A stretch of 64,000 nt of DNA, taken from Candidatus Competibacter denitrificans Run_A_D11. GTDB lineage: Bacteria; Pseudomonadota; Gammaproteobacteria; Competibacterales; Competibacteraceae. The notes beneath the pieces were generated by a model that did not search any database, was not told the origin of the DNA, and was given only the letters and a program-made list of their open reading frames with translations. Shown here one piece after another: positions 52,714 to 61,678 of this stretch (position 1 is the stretch's first letter; every line of letters begins with the position of its first letter). A program made the position numbers and the translations under genes. Where the stretch lies: contig NZ_CBTJ020000042.1 of NCBI RefSeq assembly GCF_001051235.1, forward strand, positions 62,001-126,000. Reading direction: 5' to 3'.

Positions 52714-53952
52714 TCAGTCACCGAATTTTACCGCTGGCGCCCACAACCGTTCCAGCACCGGCCGGTCGCTACCCAGCAACGGCCGTAGATAGTGGCGGAA
52801 GGCTTCCGTGACATGGTTGCCCTCGGCGTTGATGAACTCGTCGGGCATGTGCCGGGTTTTGGCGGCGATGGCTTTCACATCCGCCAGTTCATAGCGCACC
52901 GCATAATCGCCGACGCGCTTAATCACCACCGAGCCGCTTTCGTAACGTCCGCAGGCGTAATGCACCGCTTTTTCGCCCACCTCCCGCGCCTCGCGGGCAT
53001 CGACATCGGAGACCACGCCTGCAAAGGAGCGTTGCAGATAGCCGAACGTATCCGAGCGCACCCGTTTGATACCCAGTTGTTGCTGCACGGTCGCTGCCAG
53101 TTCATCGGCCAGCGCCCCGCCGGATAGCTGCACATTCCCGTGGGCATCCACTTCCGGTTCACGGCCCGCCTTGCGCATCAGGTCAGCCGCCAGCGGAATC
53201 TCCTTGCCCTTGGCGTCCCGATTCGCCCAGACCCCTTCAGAAATCGCCACGATGCAGCGGCTATGCCGTTTATAAAGGCGGTCGATGTCGGCCAGATAGC
53301 GCTCAATCGAGAATTGCCGTTCCGGCAGATAAATCAGGTGCGGGCCGTCGTCGTCGTGCTGGCGGGCCAGAGCGGATGCGGCGGTGAGCCAGCCGGCGTG
53401 CCGACCCATGATGATGGCGATGTAAACCCCCTGCAACGCCATGTTATCGGCGTTAGCCCCGGCAAAGGCGCTGGCGACGAAACGAGCGGCCGACGGATAG
53501 CCGGGACAGTGGTCAGTGATCGGTAAATCGTTATCTACGGTTTTCGGGATATGCACGGCTCGCAAGTCGTAGCCTTCTTTCGCGGCGTACTCACCGACGA
53601 TCCGCACCGTGTCGGAGGAATCGTTGCCGCCGATGTAGAAGAAATAGCGCACCTCGTGTTTTTTGAAGACGTTGAGGATGTTCTGGCAATACTCGGCATC
53701 GGGTTTGTCGCGGGTCGAACCGAGCGCCGATGAGGGGGTTTGGGCGACTCGTTCGAGGTTATGCGTAGTGGCTTCGGACAGGTCGATAAAGTGTTGGTTG
53801 ACGATGCCGCGCACCCCGTGCCGCGCGCCCCAGACGCGGGTGACATCGGGGAACTTACGCGCTTCCAGCACCGCGCCGACCAGACTCTGGTTGATGACCG
53901 CTGTCGGGCCGCCACCCTGGGCGATGACGACTTTGCCTCGCAGTCCACTCAT
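52714..53952 (-). CDS. pfp: 6-phosphofructokinase, pyrophosphate-dependent type
   Basis: A 412-aa phosphofructokinase of the PPi-dependent/long clade. GGGPTAVINQSL near residue 15 is the phosphate loop, GGNDSSDT near 100 carries the Asp typical of PPi-type enzymes, PKTVDNDLPITDHCPGYPSA is the catalytic segment, and IMGRHAGWLTAASAL is also conserved. PPi-PFK interconverts fructose-6-phosphate and fructose-1,6-bisphosphate, and in some bacteria sedoheptulose-7-phosphate. ATG 53952 follows GGAG. It lies downstream of transketolase in the polyol operon, so it can take its fructose-6-phosphate and sedoheptulose-7-phosphate. Confidence 0.88.
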   Translation of the reverse strand: MSGLRGKVVIAQGGGPTAVINQSLVGAVLEARKFPDVTRVWGARHGVRGIVNQHFIDLSEATTHNLERVAQTPSSALGSTRDKPDAEYCQNILNVFKKHEVRYFFYIGGNDSSDTVRIVGEYAAKEGYDLRAVHIPKTVDNDLPITDHCPGYPSAARFVASAFAGANADNMALQGVYIAIIMGRHAGWLTAASALARQHDDDGPHLIYLPERQFSIERYLADIDRLYKRHSRCIVAISEGVWANRDAKGKEIPLAADLMRKAGREPEVDAHGNVQLSGGALADELAATVQQQLGIKRVRSDTFGYLQRSFAGVVSDVDAREAREVGEKAVHYACGRYESGSVVIKRVGDYAVRYELADVKAIAAKTRHMPDEFINAEGNHVTEAFRHYLRPLLGSDRPVLERLWAPAVKFGD

Positions 53953-53985
53953 GCGGGTAATCTCCGGTTCAATAGGCTGAATAAA

Positions 53986-54012
53986 CTCCCTTCTCCCCGT
54001 GGGAGAGGGAGG
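53986..54012. repeat. Dispersed GC-rich palindrome, copy 1
   Basis: CTCCC, TTCTCCC and GGGAGAGGGAGG form a palindrome between transketolase and pfp. A related, longer copy is at 61622-61668. Such CCCTCTCCC/GGGAGAGGG repeats occur in many proteobacterial genomes. Confidence 0.6.
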
Positions 54013-54025
54013 TTTTCGCATAGGC

Positions 54026-56101
54026 TTATCCATTCGCCGCTTTCATTTTCGCCACCTGCTCCCTGGCGGCAGCGGCAATCTTTTCCGGCGTAAAGCCGAA
54101 TTTGTTTTGCAGCGCTTTCAGCGGCGCCGATGCGCCAAAAGTATGCATACCGATGGTCAAACCCTGCAAGCCGACGTAACGCCGCCAGCCGAGGGTTGAG
54201 GCTTGTTCCACCGAGACCCGCGCCGTGATTTCCGGCGGCAGCACGCTGTCCTGATAGGCCCGCTCCTGGCGGTCGAACAACTCCCAGGAGGGCATACTGA
54301 CCACCCGCGCCTTGATCCCTTCGCCCTTCAATTGCTCGTAAGCTTTCACGCACAGCGACACTTCGCTGCCCGTGGCGACCAGCAACACCTCCGGCTGACC
54401 GTCTTCCGCATCAGCCAGAATATAACCGCCTTTGGCCAGACCGGAGGCGGCAGCATAGCGGCGGCGATCCAGCGTCGGCAAGTTTTGCCGGGTCAGAATC
54501 AAGGCGACCGGTTGATGGCGGAATTGCATGATCACCCGCCACGCTTCCACGACTTCATTGGCGTCGGCGGGCCGCAGCACCACCAGGCCGGGAATGGCCC
54601 GCAACGAGGCCAGTTGTTCGACCGGTTGATGGGTCGGGCCGTCTTCACCGACGCCGATGGAATCGTGGGTGAAGATGTGGATCACCGGAATTTCCATCAA
54701 CGCCCCCAGCCGAATCGCCGGACGGGCGTAGTCGCTGAAAATCAAAAAGCCGGAGCCGTAAGGCCGCACCTTGCACAGCGACATCCCGTTGAGGATGGCG
54801 CCCATCGCGTGTTCGCGGATGCCAAAGTGGAAATTGCGGCCGCCATAGTTGTCCGCCGTGTAATCGCCCGCGCCGTCGAAGGTCAGCCGGGTGTTGGTGG
54901 ACGGCGCTAAATCCGCCGAACCGCCAATCAGCCACGGCACGTTGCGGGCGAGGGTATTGAGCACCTGCCCTGACGCGATGCGGCCCGCCATGCCGCTGTC
55001 ACTGGGGGGGAAATCGGGCAATTCCTTATCCCATCCGGCGGGTAATTCGCGGCCCTGCATTTTCTTCAGATGATCGGCCAGGTCGGGATATTGGTGCTGA
55101 TACTCGTCCAGCTTGACGAACCAGGCATTGCGCAGCGCCTGACTGCGCCGCCCCATGTTCTGCTGAAAATGGTTGAGCACGGCTTCCGGCACCAGGAATT
55201 TCTCATCCTCCGGCCAGCCGTAATGGCGCTTGGTCAGGCGGATTTCGTCCTCGCCCAGCGGGCTGCCGTGCGCTTCATGCGTATCCTGTTTGTTGGGCGC
55301 ACCGTAGGCGATGTGGCTATCCACAATAATCAGCGTCGGTCGGTCGTGGGTGTTTTTGAAAGTGCGAAACGCCCGTTCCAGCATCTCCAAATCATTGGCG
55401 TCGCCGACCCGCAGCACGTTCCAGTTATAGCCGAGGAAGCGGGTCGCCACGTCTTCGCTGAAGGCCCAATCGGTATGGCCTTCGATGGTGATTTTGTTGT
55501 TGTCGTACAGCCAGCATAAATTGGACAGCTTGAGATGCCCGGCCAATGACGCCGCTTCGCCGGTGATGCCTTCCATCATGCAGCCATCGCCCGCCAGCGC
55601 GTAGACAGCGTAATCGAATAGCTCGAAGCCGGGGCGATTGTAGCGGGCGGCCAGCCAGCGACCGGCCATCGCCATGCCAACGCTGGTGGCGACGCCCTGA
55701 CCGAGCGGGCCGGTGGTGGTTTCGATGCCGGAAGTCCAGCGGTATTCCGGGTGGCCCGCACATTTGCTGTCGAGTTGGCGGAAATGCTTGATGTCGTCCA
55801 GCGTGACGGTCGGTTGACCCATCCGCTCGTAGGCGGAATTGACGGTTTTGGCGCCGGTCAGGTGCAGCAGCGAATACAGCAGCATCGAGGCGTGGCCGAT
55901 GGACAGCACGAAACGGTCACGGTTGGGCCAGATCGGGTCTTCGGGATCGAAGCGCAGAAAGCGTTGCCACAGGCAATAGGTCACGGGCGCCATCGCCATC
56001 GCCGTGCCGGGGTGGCCGGAATTGGCGGCCTGCACCGCATCCATCGACAGGGTGCGGATGGTGTTAATCGCCAGTTGGTCGAGATTCACCGAATCGTTCA
56101 T
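54026..56101 (-). CDS. tkt: Transketolase
   Basis: A 691-aa thiamine-diphosphate enzyme moving two-carbon units between ketose and aldose phosphates in the pentose phosphate pathway. MDAVQAANSGHPGTAMAMAP, the thiamine-binding GDGCMMEGITGEAASLAGHL, and the pyrimidine-domain EHAMGAILNGM are typical; the C-terminal domain is complete. ATG 56101 matches the usual N-terminus; upstream residues in the same frame are not family-like and overlap xylB. It is placed between xylB and pfp, so xylulose-5-phosphate from polyol catabolism feeds directly into it. Confidence 0.95.
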   Translation of the reverse strand: MNDSVNLDQLAINTIRTLSMDAVQAANSGHPGTAMAMAPVTYCLWQRFLRFDPEDPIWPNRDRFVLSIGHASMLLYSLLHLTGAKTVNSAYERMGQPTVTLDDIKHFRQLDSKCAGHPEYRWTSGIETTTGPLGQGVATSVGMAMAGRWLAARYNRPGFELFDYAVYALAGDGCMMEGITGEAASLAGHLKLSNLCWLYDNNKITIEGHTDWAFSEDVATRFLGYNWNVLRVGDANDLEMLERAFRTFKNTHDRPTLIIVDSHIAYGAPNKQDTHEAHGSPLGEDEIRLTKRHYGWPEDEKFLVPEAVLNHFQQNMGRRSQALRNAWFVKLDEYQHQYPDLADHLKKMQGRELPAGWDKELPDFPPSDSGMAGRIASGQVLNTLARNVPWLIGGSADLAPSTNTRLTFDGAGDYTADNYGGRNFHFGIREHAMGAILNGMSLCKVRPYGSGFLIFSDYARPAIRLGALMEIPVIHIFTHDSIGVGEDGPTHQPVEQLASLRAIPGLVVLRPADANEVVEAWRVIMQFRHQPVALILTRQNLPTLDRRRYAAASGLAKGGYILADAEDGQPEVLLVATGSEVSLCVKAYEQLKGEGIKARVVSMPSWELFDRQERAYQDSVLPPEITARVSVEQASTLGWRRYVGLQGLTIGMHTFGASAPLKALQNKFGFTPEKIAAAAREQVAKMKAANG

Positions 56102-56111
56102 AGCGGCAACC

Positions 56112-57575
56112 TTAAGCGTGTAACGGCTTGGTGAGCGTATAGAGTTGGCGGTAGCGTTCCAGTTGGGCGCGGTGATAGGCGGCGCGGGCCGGTCGGGGCG
56201 AGTGGTTTTCCTGCTTGGGTGGCTGGACGCAAATCCGGCGGATGGCGGTTTCGACATCGCCGCCCGCTACGCCGATCATCGCCAGCCGGGCCGCGCCCAG
56301 CGCCGGGCCAACCTCGCCGCCCGTGCGATACACCAGCGGCAGTTCCAGCGCATCAGCCAGCAGTTGCCGCCACAGCCGCGACCGTGCGCCGCCGCCGATT
56401 AAATCCAGTTCGCGCGGTTCACTGTCCGCTGCCCGCAGCGCATCCAGCCCATCGCAGCACGAATAGGCGACACCTTCCAACACCGCCAGCGTCAGGTCGT
56501 TCAAATCGGTGGCGTTGCTCAGGCCGTGGAACTGGCCGACCGCGCGCGGGTCGTTGTGCGGGGTGCGTTCGCCGGACAGATAAGGCAAAAACAGCACCGA
56601 GGTTTCGGTTTTGCCGCTGGCGTCCAGCCGCGCCAGCAGCTCAGAGACTTCGCGCTCCACGGTGCGGGCCAGCCAGGCCAGCGAGTTGGCCGCTGACAGG
56701 CTGACCGACATTTGATGCCAGCGGTTCGGCAGGCAATGACAAAAAGCGTGCACCGTCCGTTCAGGACAGGCGTGATGCGCGGCACTGACCACGAACAACA
56801 CGCCAGAGGTGCCAAGCGACAGAAAGCCCTGGCCGGGGTCGATGACGCCGACCCCGACCGCACCACCGGCATTGTCGCCCGCCCCGGCTACCACAGGGAC
56901 GCGAGGTAAATTGAGCGCCGTTGCCGCTGTCGCCGTCAGTTCGCCAACGATCTGACAGCCTTCATACAGGGTCGGCATGTGGGAACGATTCAGGCCAGTT
57001 TCGGCCAGCAGGGTATCGTCCCAATCCCGCTTAGCCGGATCGAGCCACAGCGTACCGGCGGCGTCCGACATCTCCGAGGCGAACTGGCCGGTCAGTCGGA
57101 ATTGCAAATAATCTTTGGGCAATAAGACCTTGGCGATGCGGGCGAACAATGCCGGCTCGTGCTTGCGCACCCATAGCAGCTTGGGTGCGGTGAAGCCGGG
57201 CATGGCCATGTTGCCGCAGCGGTCGCGGAATCCCAAAAGGCTGGCTTCCAGTTCCACGCATTCGGCATGGCTGCGGCCATCGTTCCAGAGGATGCAGGGC
57301 CGCAGCACAGCGTTATTAGCGTCAAGCAGGGTCGCGCCGTGCATCTGCCCGGACAGGCCGACCGCTTTTACAGCGTCCAGCGGTGCGCCAGCGGCTTTGA
57401 GGGCGGCGGTTGCGGTGCGACAATTTTCCCACCAGTCGTCGGGGTTTTGCTCCGACCATAGGGGGTGCGGGTTGGATACCGGATGGTCGGCAGTGGCTTG
57501 ATGGCGCACCGCACCGTCCGCATCCAGCAACACCGCCTTAACCCCGGAGGTGCCAATATCGAATCCGAGATACAC
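56112..57575 (-). CDS. xylB: Xylulokinase
   Basis: A 487-aa FGGY-family kinase phosphorylating D-xylulose to D-xylulose-5-phosphate. YLGFDIGTSGVKAVLLDADG is the N-terminal phosphate loop; ALSGQMHGATLLD-type sequence (GLSGQMHGATLLD), WNDGRSHAEC and the C-terminal GGGARSRLWRQLLAD follow. Length is close to E. coli XylB (484 aa). It lies 10 bases before tkt and 24 after the dehydrogenase stop, an operon. It fits the product of an arabinitol or xylitol dehydrogenase upstream. Confidence 0.93.
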   Translation of the reverse strand: MYLGFDIGTSGVKAVLLDADGAVRHQATADHPVSNPHPLWSEQNPDDWWENCRTATAALKAAGAPLDAVKAVGLSGQMHGATLLDANNAVLRPCILWNDGRSHAECVELEASLLGFRDRCGNMAMPGFTAPKLLWVRKHEPALFARIAKVLLPKDYLQFRLTGQFASEMSDAAGTLWLDPAKRDWDDTLLAETGLNRSHMPTLYEGCQIVGELTATAATALNLPRVPVVAGAGDNAGGAVGVGVIDPGQGFLSLGTSGVLFVVSAAHHACPERTVHAFCHCLPNRWHQMSVSLSAANSLAWLARTVEREVSELLARLDASGKTETSVLFLPYLSGERTPHNDPRAVGQFHGLSNATDLNDLTLAVLEGVAYSCCDGLDALRAADSEPRELDLIGGGARSRLWRQLLADALELPLVYRTGGEVGPALGAARLAMIGVAGGDVETAIRRICVQPPKQENHSPRPARAAYHRAQLERYRQLYTLTKPLHA

Positions 57576-57599
57576 GGTTTTATCCTCGCGCTGGTGGCC

Positions 57600-59093
57600 T
57601 CAACCCTTCAGAGAGTTCTGCAAGGTGGCTCGCGTGCCTTTGGCATACAGGCTTTCCAGCGCCTCGCGCACCGCGCTGACGAACGGTTCAGCTTGCGGCA
57701 GATCGCTACCGAAGATTTGATGCAGCCCCAAAAAGACCGAGGGGTCGGTATCGCCGAAACGGACTTTGCCCTGTAGTTCGTCCTTTAACGGATCGGTCGG
57801 GGTGATGGCCTTGCCCGCATCGTCCTTGCCGCCGAGATAGCGAATCCAACCGGCAATCAGCAGGCCGAAAATGTCCATCGGCTTGCGCTGTTTTAATTGC
57901 TCGCGGGCGATGGGCAGCACGAACTTGGGGATGCCGGAGGAGGCGTAGAAGGCAATCCGCGACAGTTGATCCTTGACCGAGGGATTGGCGAAACGGGACA
58001 GCAGGGTCTGCTGATACTCCACCAGATTGACGCCCGGCGGCTCGTGAATCAGCGGCCGCACCGTATCCATGTAGCGGTTGAGCAGGGCGCGGATGTCGGC
58101 ATCGCGCATCGCTTCATCAGCGGTGACATAGCCCAGCAGCACCCCGTGATGGCACAGCATCTGATGACCCGCGTTGAGCAGATGAATTTTCATCAGTTCA
58201 TACGGGTGAACATCGGGCGTCATCTGCACGCCGACCGCCGCTAAATCCGGGCGACCGTTGCAGAATTTGTCCTCGACCACCCATTGTTTGAACGGTTCGG
58301 CCACCACCGGCCAAGCGTCCGTCACGCCGCCCAGCAGCGCCTTGACCTGTTCGCGCAGCGCGTCGGTGGTGACGGGCGTAATCCGATCTACCATGCAATT
58401 GGGGAAGGCAACATTGGCTGCGATCCACGCGCCCAATTCGGGATCGCGCAGCCGCGCAAAGCCGGTCAGCATCCGCCCGGCCAGTTCGCCATTGCTTTGC
58501 AGGTTGTCGCAGGACAGCACGGTGAACGGGGCGATTCCGGCCTTGCGACGACGGTTCAGCGCCTCGGCCATGTAGCCGTAGAGCGAGATGGGGGCCTCGT
58601 TGGGCTTGGCCAAATCGTGGCGCAGATTGGGGTGATTCTGATCCAGTTCGCCGGTGCCGTGATCGAGGTAATAGCCGCCCTCGGTGACGGTGATCGAGAC
58701 GATGCGGGTTTCCGGGTCGGCCAACCGGGCGATGACCGCCTCCGGTTCGCTGGGCGCGTGCAGATAGCCGCGTTCCGAGCCAATCACCCGCACGGTTTCC
58801 ACGCCTTCATCCCGTTCCACCAGCGTGTAAAGCATCTCCTGCGGGCGCAGCGCTTCGGCCATCGCCCGGTCCTGTGGCAGCAGTCCGACCCCACAGATGC
58901 CCCACGGGCCGGCGCCCTGGGCGTGAAACAGCTCGTCGATGTATAGGGCTTGATGGGCGCGGTGGAAGTTGCCGAGGCCGATATGGACGATGGCTTGACC
59001 GACTTTGCTGCGGTCGTAACGGGGAACGGCGACCGTGGCGGGCAGTTGGCCGAGCAGCGCCGGGTTCAGACGCCGGTTTTGATGATCGCTCAT
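57600..59093 (-). CDS. mtlK: Mannitol 2-dehydrogenase family (polyol) dehydrogenase
   Basis: A 497-aa long-chain polyol dehydrogenase of the mannitol/arabinitol/fructuronate group. It has the N-terminal Rossmann region VHIGLGNFHRAHQALYID, PNCMVDRITPVT in the middle, and the catalytic KIHLLNAGHQML with the essential Lys, Asn and His. Oxidation of D-mannitol to fructose or D-arabinitol to D-xylulose by NAD is typical. Next to a xylulokinase, D-arabinitol is at least as likely as mannitol. It is the fourth gene of the polyol operon counted backward from pfp. Confidence 0.92.
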   Translation of the reverse strand: MSDHQNRRLNPALLGQLPATVAVPRYDRSKVGQAIVHIGLGNFHRAHQALYIDELFHAQGAGPWGICGVGLLPQDRAMAEALRPQEMLYTLVERDEGVETVRVIGSERGYLHAPSEPEAVIARLADPETRIVSITVTEGGYYLDHGTGELDQNHPNLRHDLAKPNEAPISLYGYMAEALNRRRKAGIAPFTVLSCDNLQSNGELAGRMLTGFARLRDPELGAWIAANVAFPNCMVDRITPVTTDALREQVKALLGGVTDAWPVVAEPFKQWVVEDKFCNGRPDLAAVGVQMTPDVHPYELMKIHLLNAGHQMLCHHGVLLGYVTADEAMRDADIRALLNRYMDTVRPLIHEPPGVNLVEYQQTLLSRFANPSVKDQLSRIAFYASSGIPKFVLPIAREQLKQRKPMDIFGLLIAGWIRYLGGKDDAGKAITPTDPLKDELQGKVRFGDTDPSVFLGLHQIFGSDLPQAEPFVSAVREALESLYAKGTRATLQNSLKG

Positions 59094-59178
59094 GACAAGA
59101 CTCCTTTAGGCAAAGGATGTAAAGCGCCGGTGGGGTGCAGGCCCGAACACCGGTCAAAATGGCTGATGACGCAATCGA

Positions 59179-59850
59179 TCAGGATGCGGCGGGAAGGGGC
59201 CAGCCGTTGACTCGCTCCGGCAAGCCGTCCATCCGGTCGATGACGGCGGCTGCGCCGGCCTGATAGAGGCGCTGTGCCTGATCGGCCGGTACGTGGCTGG
59301 CCCCGGTAAAACCGATGACCGTCATCCCCGCCGCGCGCGCTGCCATCGTGCCGGGTACGCTGTCCTCAATGACCAGACAGCGGCCGGGCGTGACGCCCAA
59401 CTGTGCGGCGGCGTACAAATACAGATCGGGTGCGGGTTTGGGTTCGGCCACCATGTCGGCAGAAAACATCCGGTCGCCGAAATGGGTGGTCAATCCCGCC
59501 CGCGCTACCGAGCGGCGCACGCTGGCCAGCGAACTGTTGGAGGCCACCGCCTTCAGTGCGGGTATTTGTTCGATGGCTGCTCGTGCGCCCGGAATCGGCT
59601 CCAATTCTTCATCCAGCGCGTGGTCAATGGCGGCGATGATTCTCGGCACCGTGCCCGGTGGCAGGGTTTGACCGGTGCGCTGTTCGACCATCGCCAGAAT
59701 ATCGGCGGTGCTGGTGCCTGCTGTGTTTTGTAGCAGCGGAGCGGTGTCGATAGTGGGCATCAATAACGCCAGTTCCCGTTCCAGCACATGCAGGGCGAGA
59801 ACTTCACTGTCCACCAGCACGCCGTCACAATCAAAAATTACGGCATCCAT
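59179..59850 (-). CDS. HAD-IA family sugar-phosphate phosphatase
   Basis: A 223-aa haloacid dehalogenase-type phosphatase. Motif I is VIFDCDGVLVDSEVLAL (two aspartates in DCDGV), motif II KAVASNSSLASVRR, and motif III PGRCLVIEDSVPGTMAARAAG with GVTP just before. It resembles polyol-operon phosphatases of the YcjU/YfbT/YqaB kind that act on sugar or polyol phosphates. It lies 86 bases upstream of the dehydrogenase gene, probably in the same operon. Confidence 0.88.
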   Translation of the reverse strand: MDAVIFDCDGVLVDSEVLALHVLERELALLMPTIDTAPLLQNTAGTSTADILAMVEQRTGQTLPPGTVPRIIAAIDHALDEELEPIPGARAAIEQIPALKAVASNSSLASVRRSVARAGLTTHFGDRMFSADMVAEPKPAPDLYLYAAAQLGVTPGRCLVIEDSVPGTMAARAAGMTVIGFTGASHVPADQAQRLYQAGAAAVIDRMDGLPERVNGWPLPAAS

Positions 59851-59942
59851 AGCGTTTGCTAGTCTTTATCAATTGCCAGATTTAACATAGCATTAGCTAG
59901 CTCAATAGAATTTAGTAGTGTAGGATCGGGTTTGAATGAAAT

Positions 59943-60755
59943 CTACAATATTGGTGATTCTGTTGCCCGCTCTTGAACTGCAGTTGCCTCAGTATATAAA
60001 TGAGCTGTGAGCATCCAGTATATGTAGCCTGTTGCTATTTCCTCCCTAAGCCGAGTAGAGGTTAACCAAATAGCAAAAGCGATTATAATTAAAATAAAAA
60101 TTGTTAATTCTGAAAAACCAATTAATATGCCCGTTATTATAGTTAGAAAAATAAGTAATATTAACATATGAGTAGTTTGTAAACTGTGCATATTCATTAT
60201 TACTCTACTATACTCTTGTTCAAATAATTTATACCCTAAAAGAATAATAAAAATTGAGCGTGAATCAGAGAGTCCGTTTAGTATTTCATCAAGAGAGCTT
60301 AAATATATATTTGCTTTATCTTCGTTATATATTAAAGGGTTAGAAGCCTCGCTCCAAGCTTTCCATATTGCTTTCCATCTGAAATCTTGGCGTTTTATCA
60401 GATAAAAAGTATACTCATTAAGAGGGGCTATCAATGTATATATGAAAGGAAATTTCTGTTGAGTATATATTATAAACCTATGAGGTAATATTCTATTTAA
60501 AGAAGCACCCATTGCATGGGTAATTAATGTGCCTAGCATCGACCCAATCACCGCGAATAAAGAGAGAATAGTTGCTGTAACTACTAAGAAAGAGAAGCCT
60601 TTAATATCTAGCTCTATTATTAAATTTTTAATATCATTAAAATTAAATTGGAATGTGAATTTATTCATAAATATAAAAATAACTAATAATTGAATGCTAA
60701 TAAAGCAACCGATTATGAGCCGTGGAGCGCTGCGAAAGATGCTATTAAGCCACAT
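59943..60755 (-). CDS. AT-rich hypothetical membrane protein
   Basis: A 270-aa protein with about five hydrophobic segments (residues 11-32, 53-80, and 180-235), unrecognised. It is strongly AT-rich with Ile/Asn/Lys-rich composition, unlike the GC-rich polyol genes on both sides. A short soluble middle (about residues 120-165, with SLDEILNGLSDSRSIFII) lies between the membrane parts. It sits between the SDR and the HAD phosphatase genes on the same strand. It looks horizontally acquired; no function is visible. Confidence 0.6.
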   Translation of the reverse strand: MWLNSIFRSAPRLIIGCFISIQLLVIFIFMNKFTFQFNFNDIKNLIIELDIKGFSFLVVTATILSLFAVIGSMLGTLITHAMGASLNRILPHRFIIYTQQKFPFIYTLIAPLNEYTFYLIKRQDFRWKAIWKAWSEASNPLIYNEDKANIYLSSLDEILNGLSDSRSIFIILLGYKLFEQEYSRVIMNMHSLQTTHMLILLIFLTIITGILIGFSELTIFILIIIAFAIWLTSTRLREEIATGYIYWMLTAHLYTEATAVQERATESPIL

Positions 60756-60858
60756 GTTTCATACTCGTATTATGTTTAGATCAGAATAAGAAATGAGTAG
60801 TTATCTTTCTAAGAAAATGATTCGTTGGCCCCTAATAGTATTAAAGTTTACACCATCT

Positions 60859-61587
60859 TTATAGATCAAAATTCGTCGGCAAAATGATCACATCCCGAAT
60901 GGTCATGCCGCGCGGCCGGGTCAGCATGAACAACACCACGTTGGCGATTTCACTGGCTTCGATCAGGCTGCCGGATTCTCTGGCTTCCTTCAGTTTCTCC
61001 TCCGGCCAATCGGAAAGCAGTGAGGTAATGACTGGGCCGGGTGAGATTGAGCCGACGCGGATGCCGTATTTGAACACCTGGCGGCGCACGATCTGGACGA
61101 AGGCGTTAATCGCCCACTTCGACGAGGCATACACGGGTTCCCACGGGGTGGGAAAGTGGGCCGCCAGCGAACTGGTCACGATAATGTCGCCGCTGCGCCG
61201 CTCGATCATGTGCGGCAACACGTCATGGACATTTTTCATCACCACGTTGATGTTCAGGTTCAGCATCCGGTCGATGGCGTCGGGGTCGACGTCCACCAGA
61301 TCACCGCCGACATAACTACCGGCGTTGGCGTGCAAGATGTCGAGCTGACCGGCTTTTTCCAGAATTTGCGGCAGCAAGGTCGCGCAGCTCCTGGAATCAA
61401 GCAGGTCGAGCTTCAGCGGAATCGCCGCAGCGCCCAGTTTTTTGCAAACGGCTGTGAGCGCCGCTTCATCGCGGTCAACCAGCACCACCCGCGCCCCAGC
61501 CGCCAGCATCGCCTCCGCGCTGGCCAGTCCGATGCCCGACGCTGCCCCGGTGATGGCAGCCACTTTGCCTTCGAGTTCTCTTGCCAT
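60859..61587 (-). CDS. Short-chain dehydrogenase in polyol operon (sorbitol dehydrogenase-like)
   Basis: A 242-aa classical SDR: GAASGIGLASAEAML at the N-terminus, NAGSYVGGDL near residue 87, TSSLAAHFPTPWEPVYASSKWAINAF with the catalytic Ser, Tyr and Lys. ATG 61587 has GGAAGGAC upstream; the longer frame to 61827 is made of repeat sequence and rejected. With an adjacent polyol ABC transporter and mannitol-type dehydrogenase, oxidation of a sugar alcohol is likely, though substrate is unknown. YxxxK here reads YASSK. Confidence 0.87.
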   Translation of the reverse strand: MARELEGKVAAITGAASGIGLASAEAMLAAGARVVLVDRDEAALTAVCKKLGAAAIPLKLDLLDSRSCATLLPQILEKAGQLDILHANAGSYVGGDLVDVDPDAIDRMLNLNINVVMKNVHDVLPHMIERRSGDIIVTSSLAAHFPTPWEPVYASSKWAINAFVQIVRRQVFKYGIRVGSISPGPVITSLLSDWPEEKLKEARESGSLIEASEIANVVLFMLTRPRGMTIRDVIILPTNFDL

Positions 61588-61621
61588 TTCGTCCTTCCTC
61601 TTTCGCAAACGCTCACGCAAA

Positions 61622-61668
61622 CCCTCACCCTGACCCTCTCCCAGAGGGAGGGGGGGTGGGGGTGAGGG
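61622..61668. repeat. Dispersed GC-rich palindrome, copy 2
   Basis: CCCTCACCC (61622-61630) pairs with GGGTGAGGG (61660-61668), with an inner CCCTCTCCC and GGGAGGG. It forms a long hairpin between the transporter ATPase and SDR genes, and is related to the copy at 53986-54012. No T-run. Confidence 0.65.
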
Positions 61669-61678
61669 CAAGAGGGGT

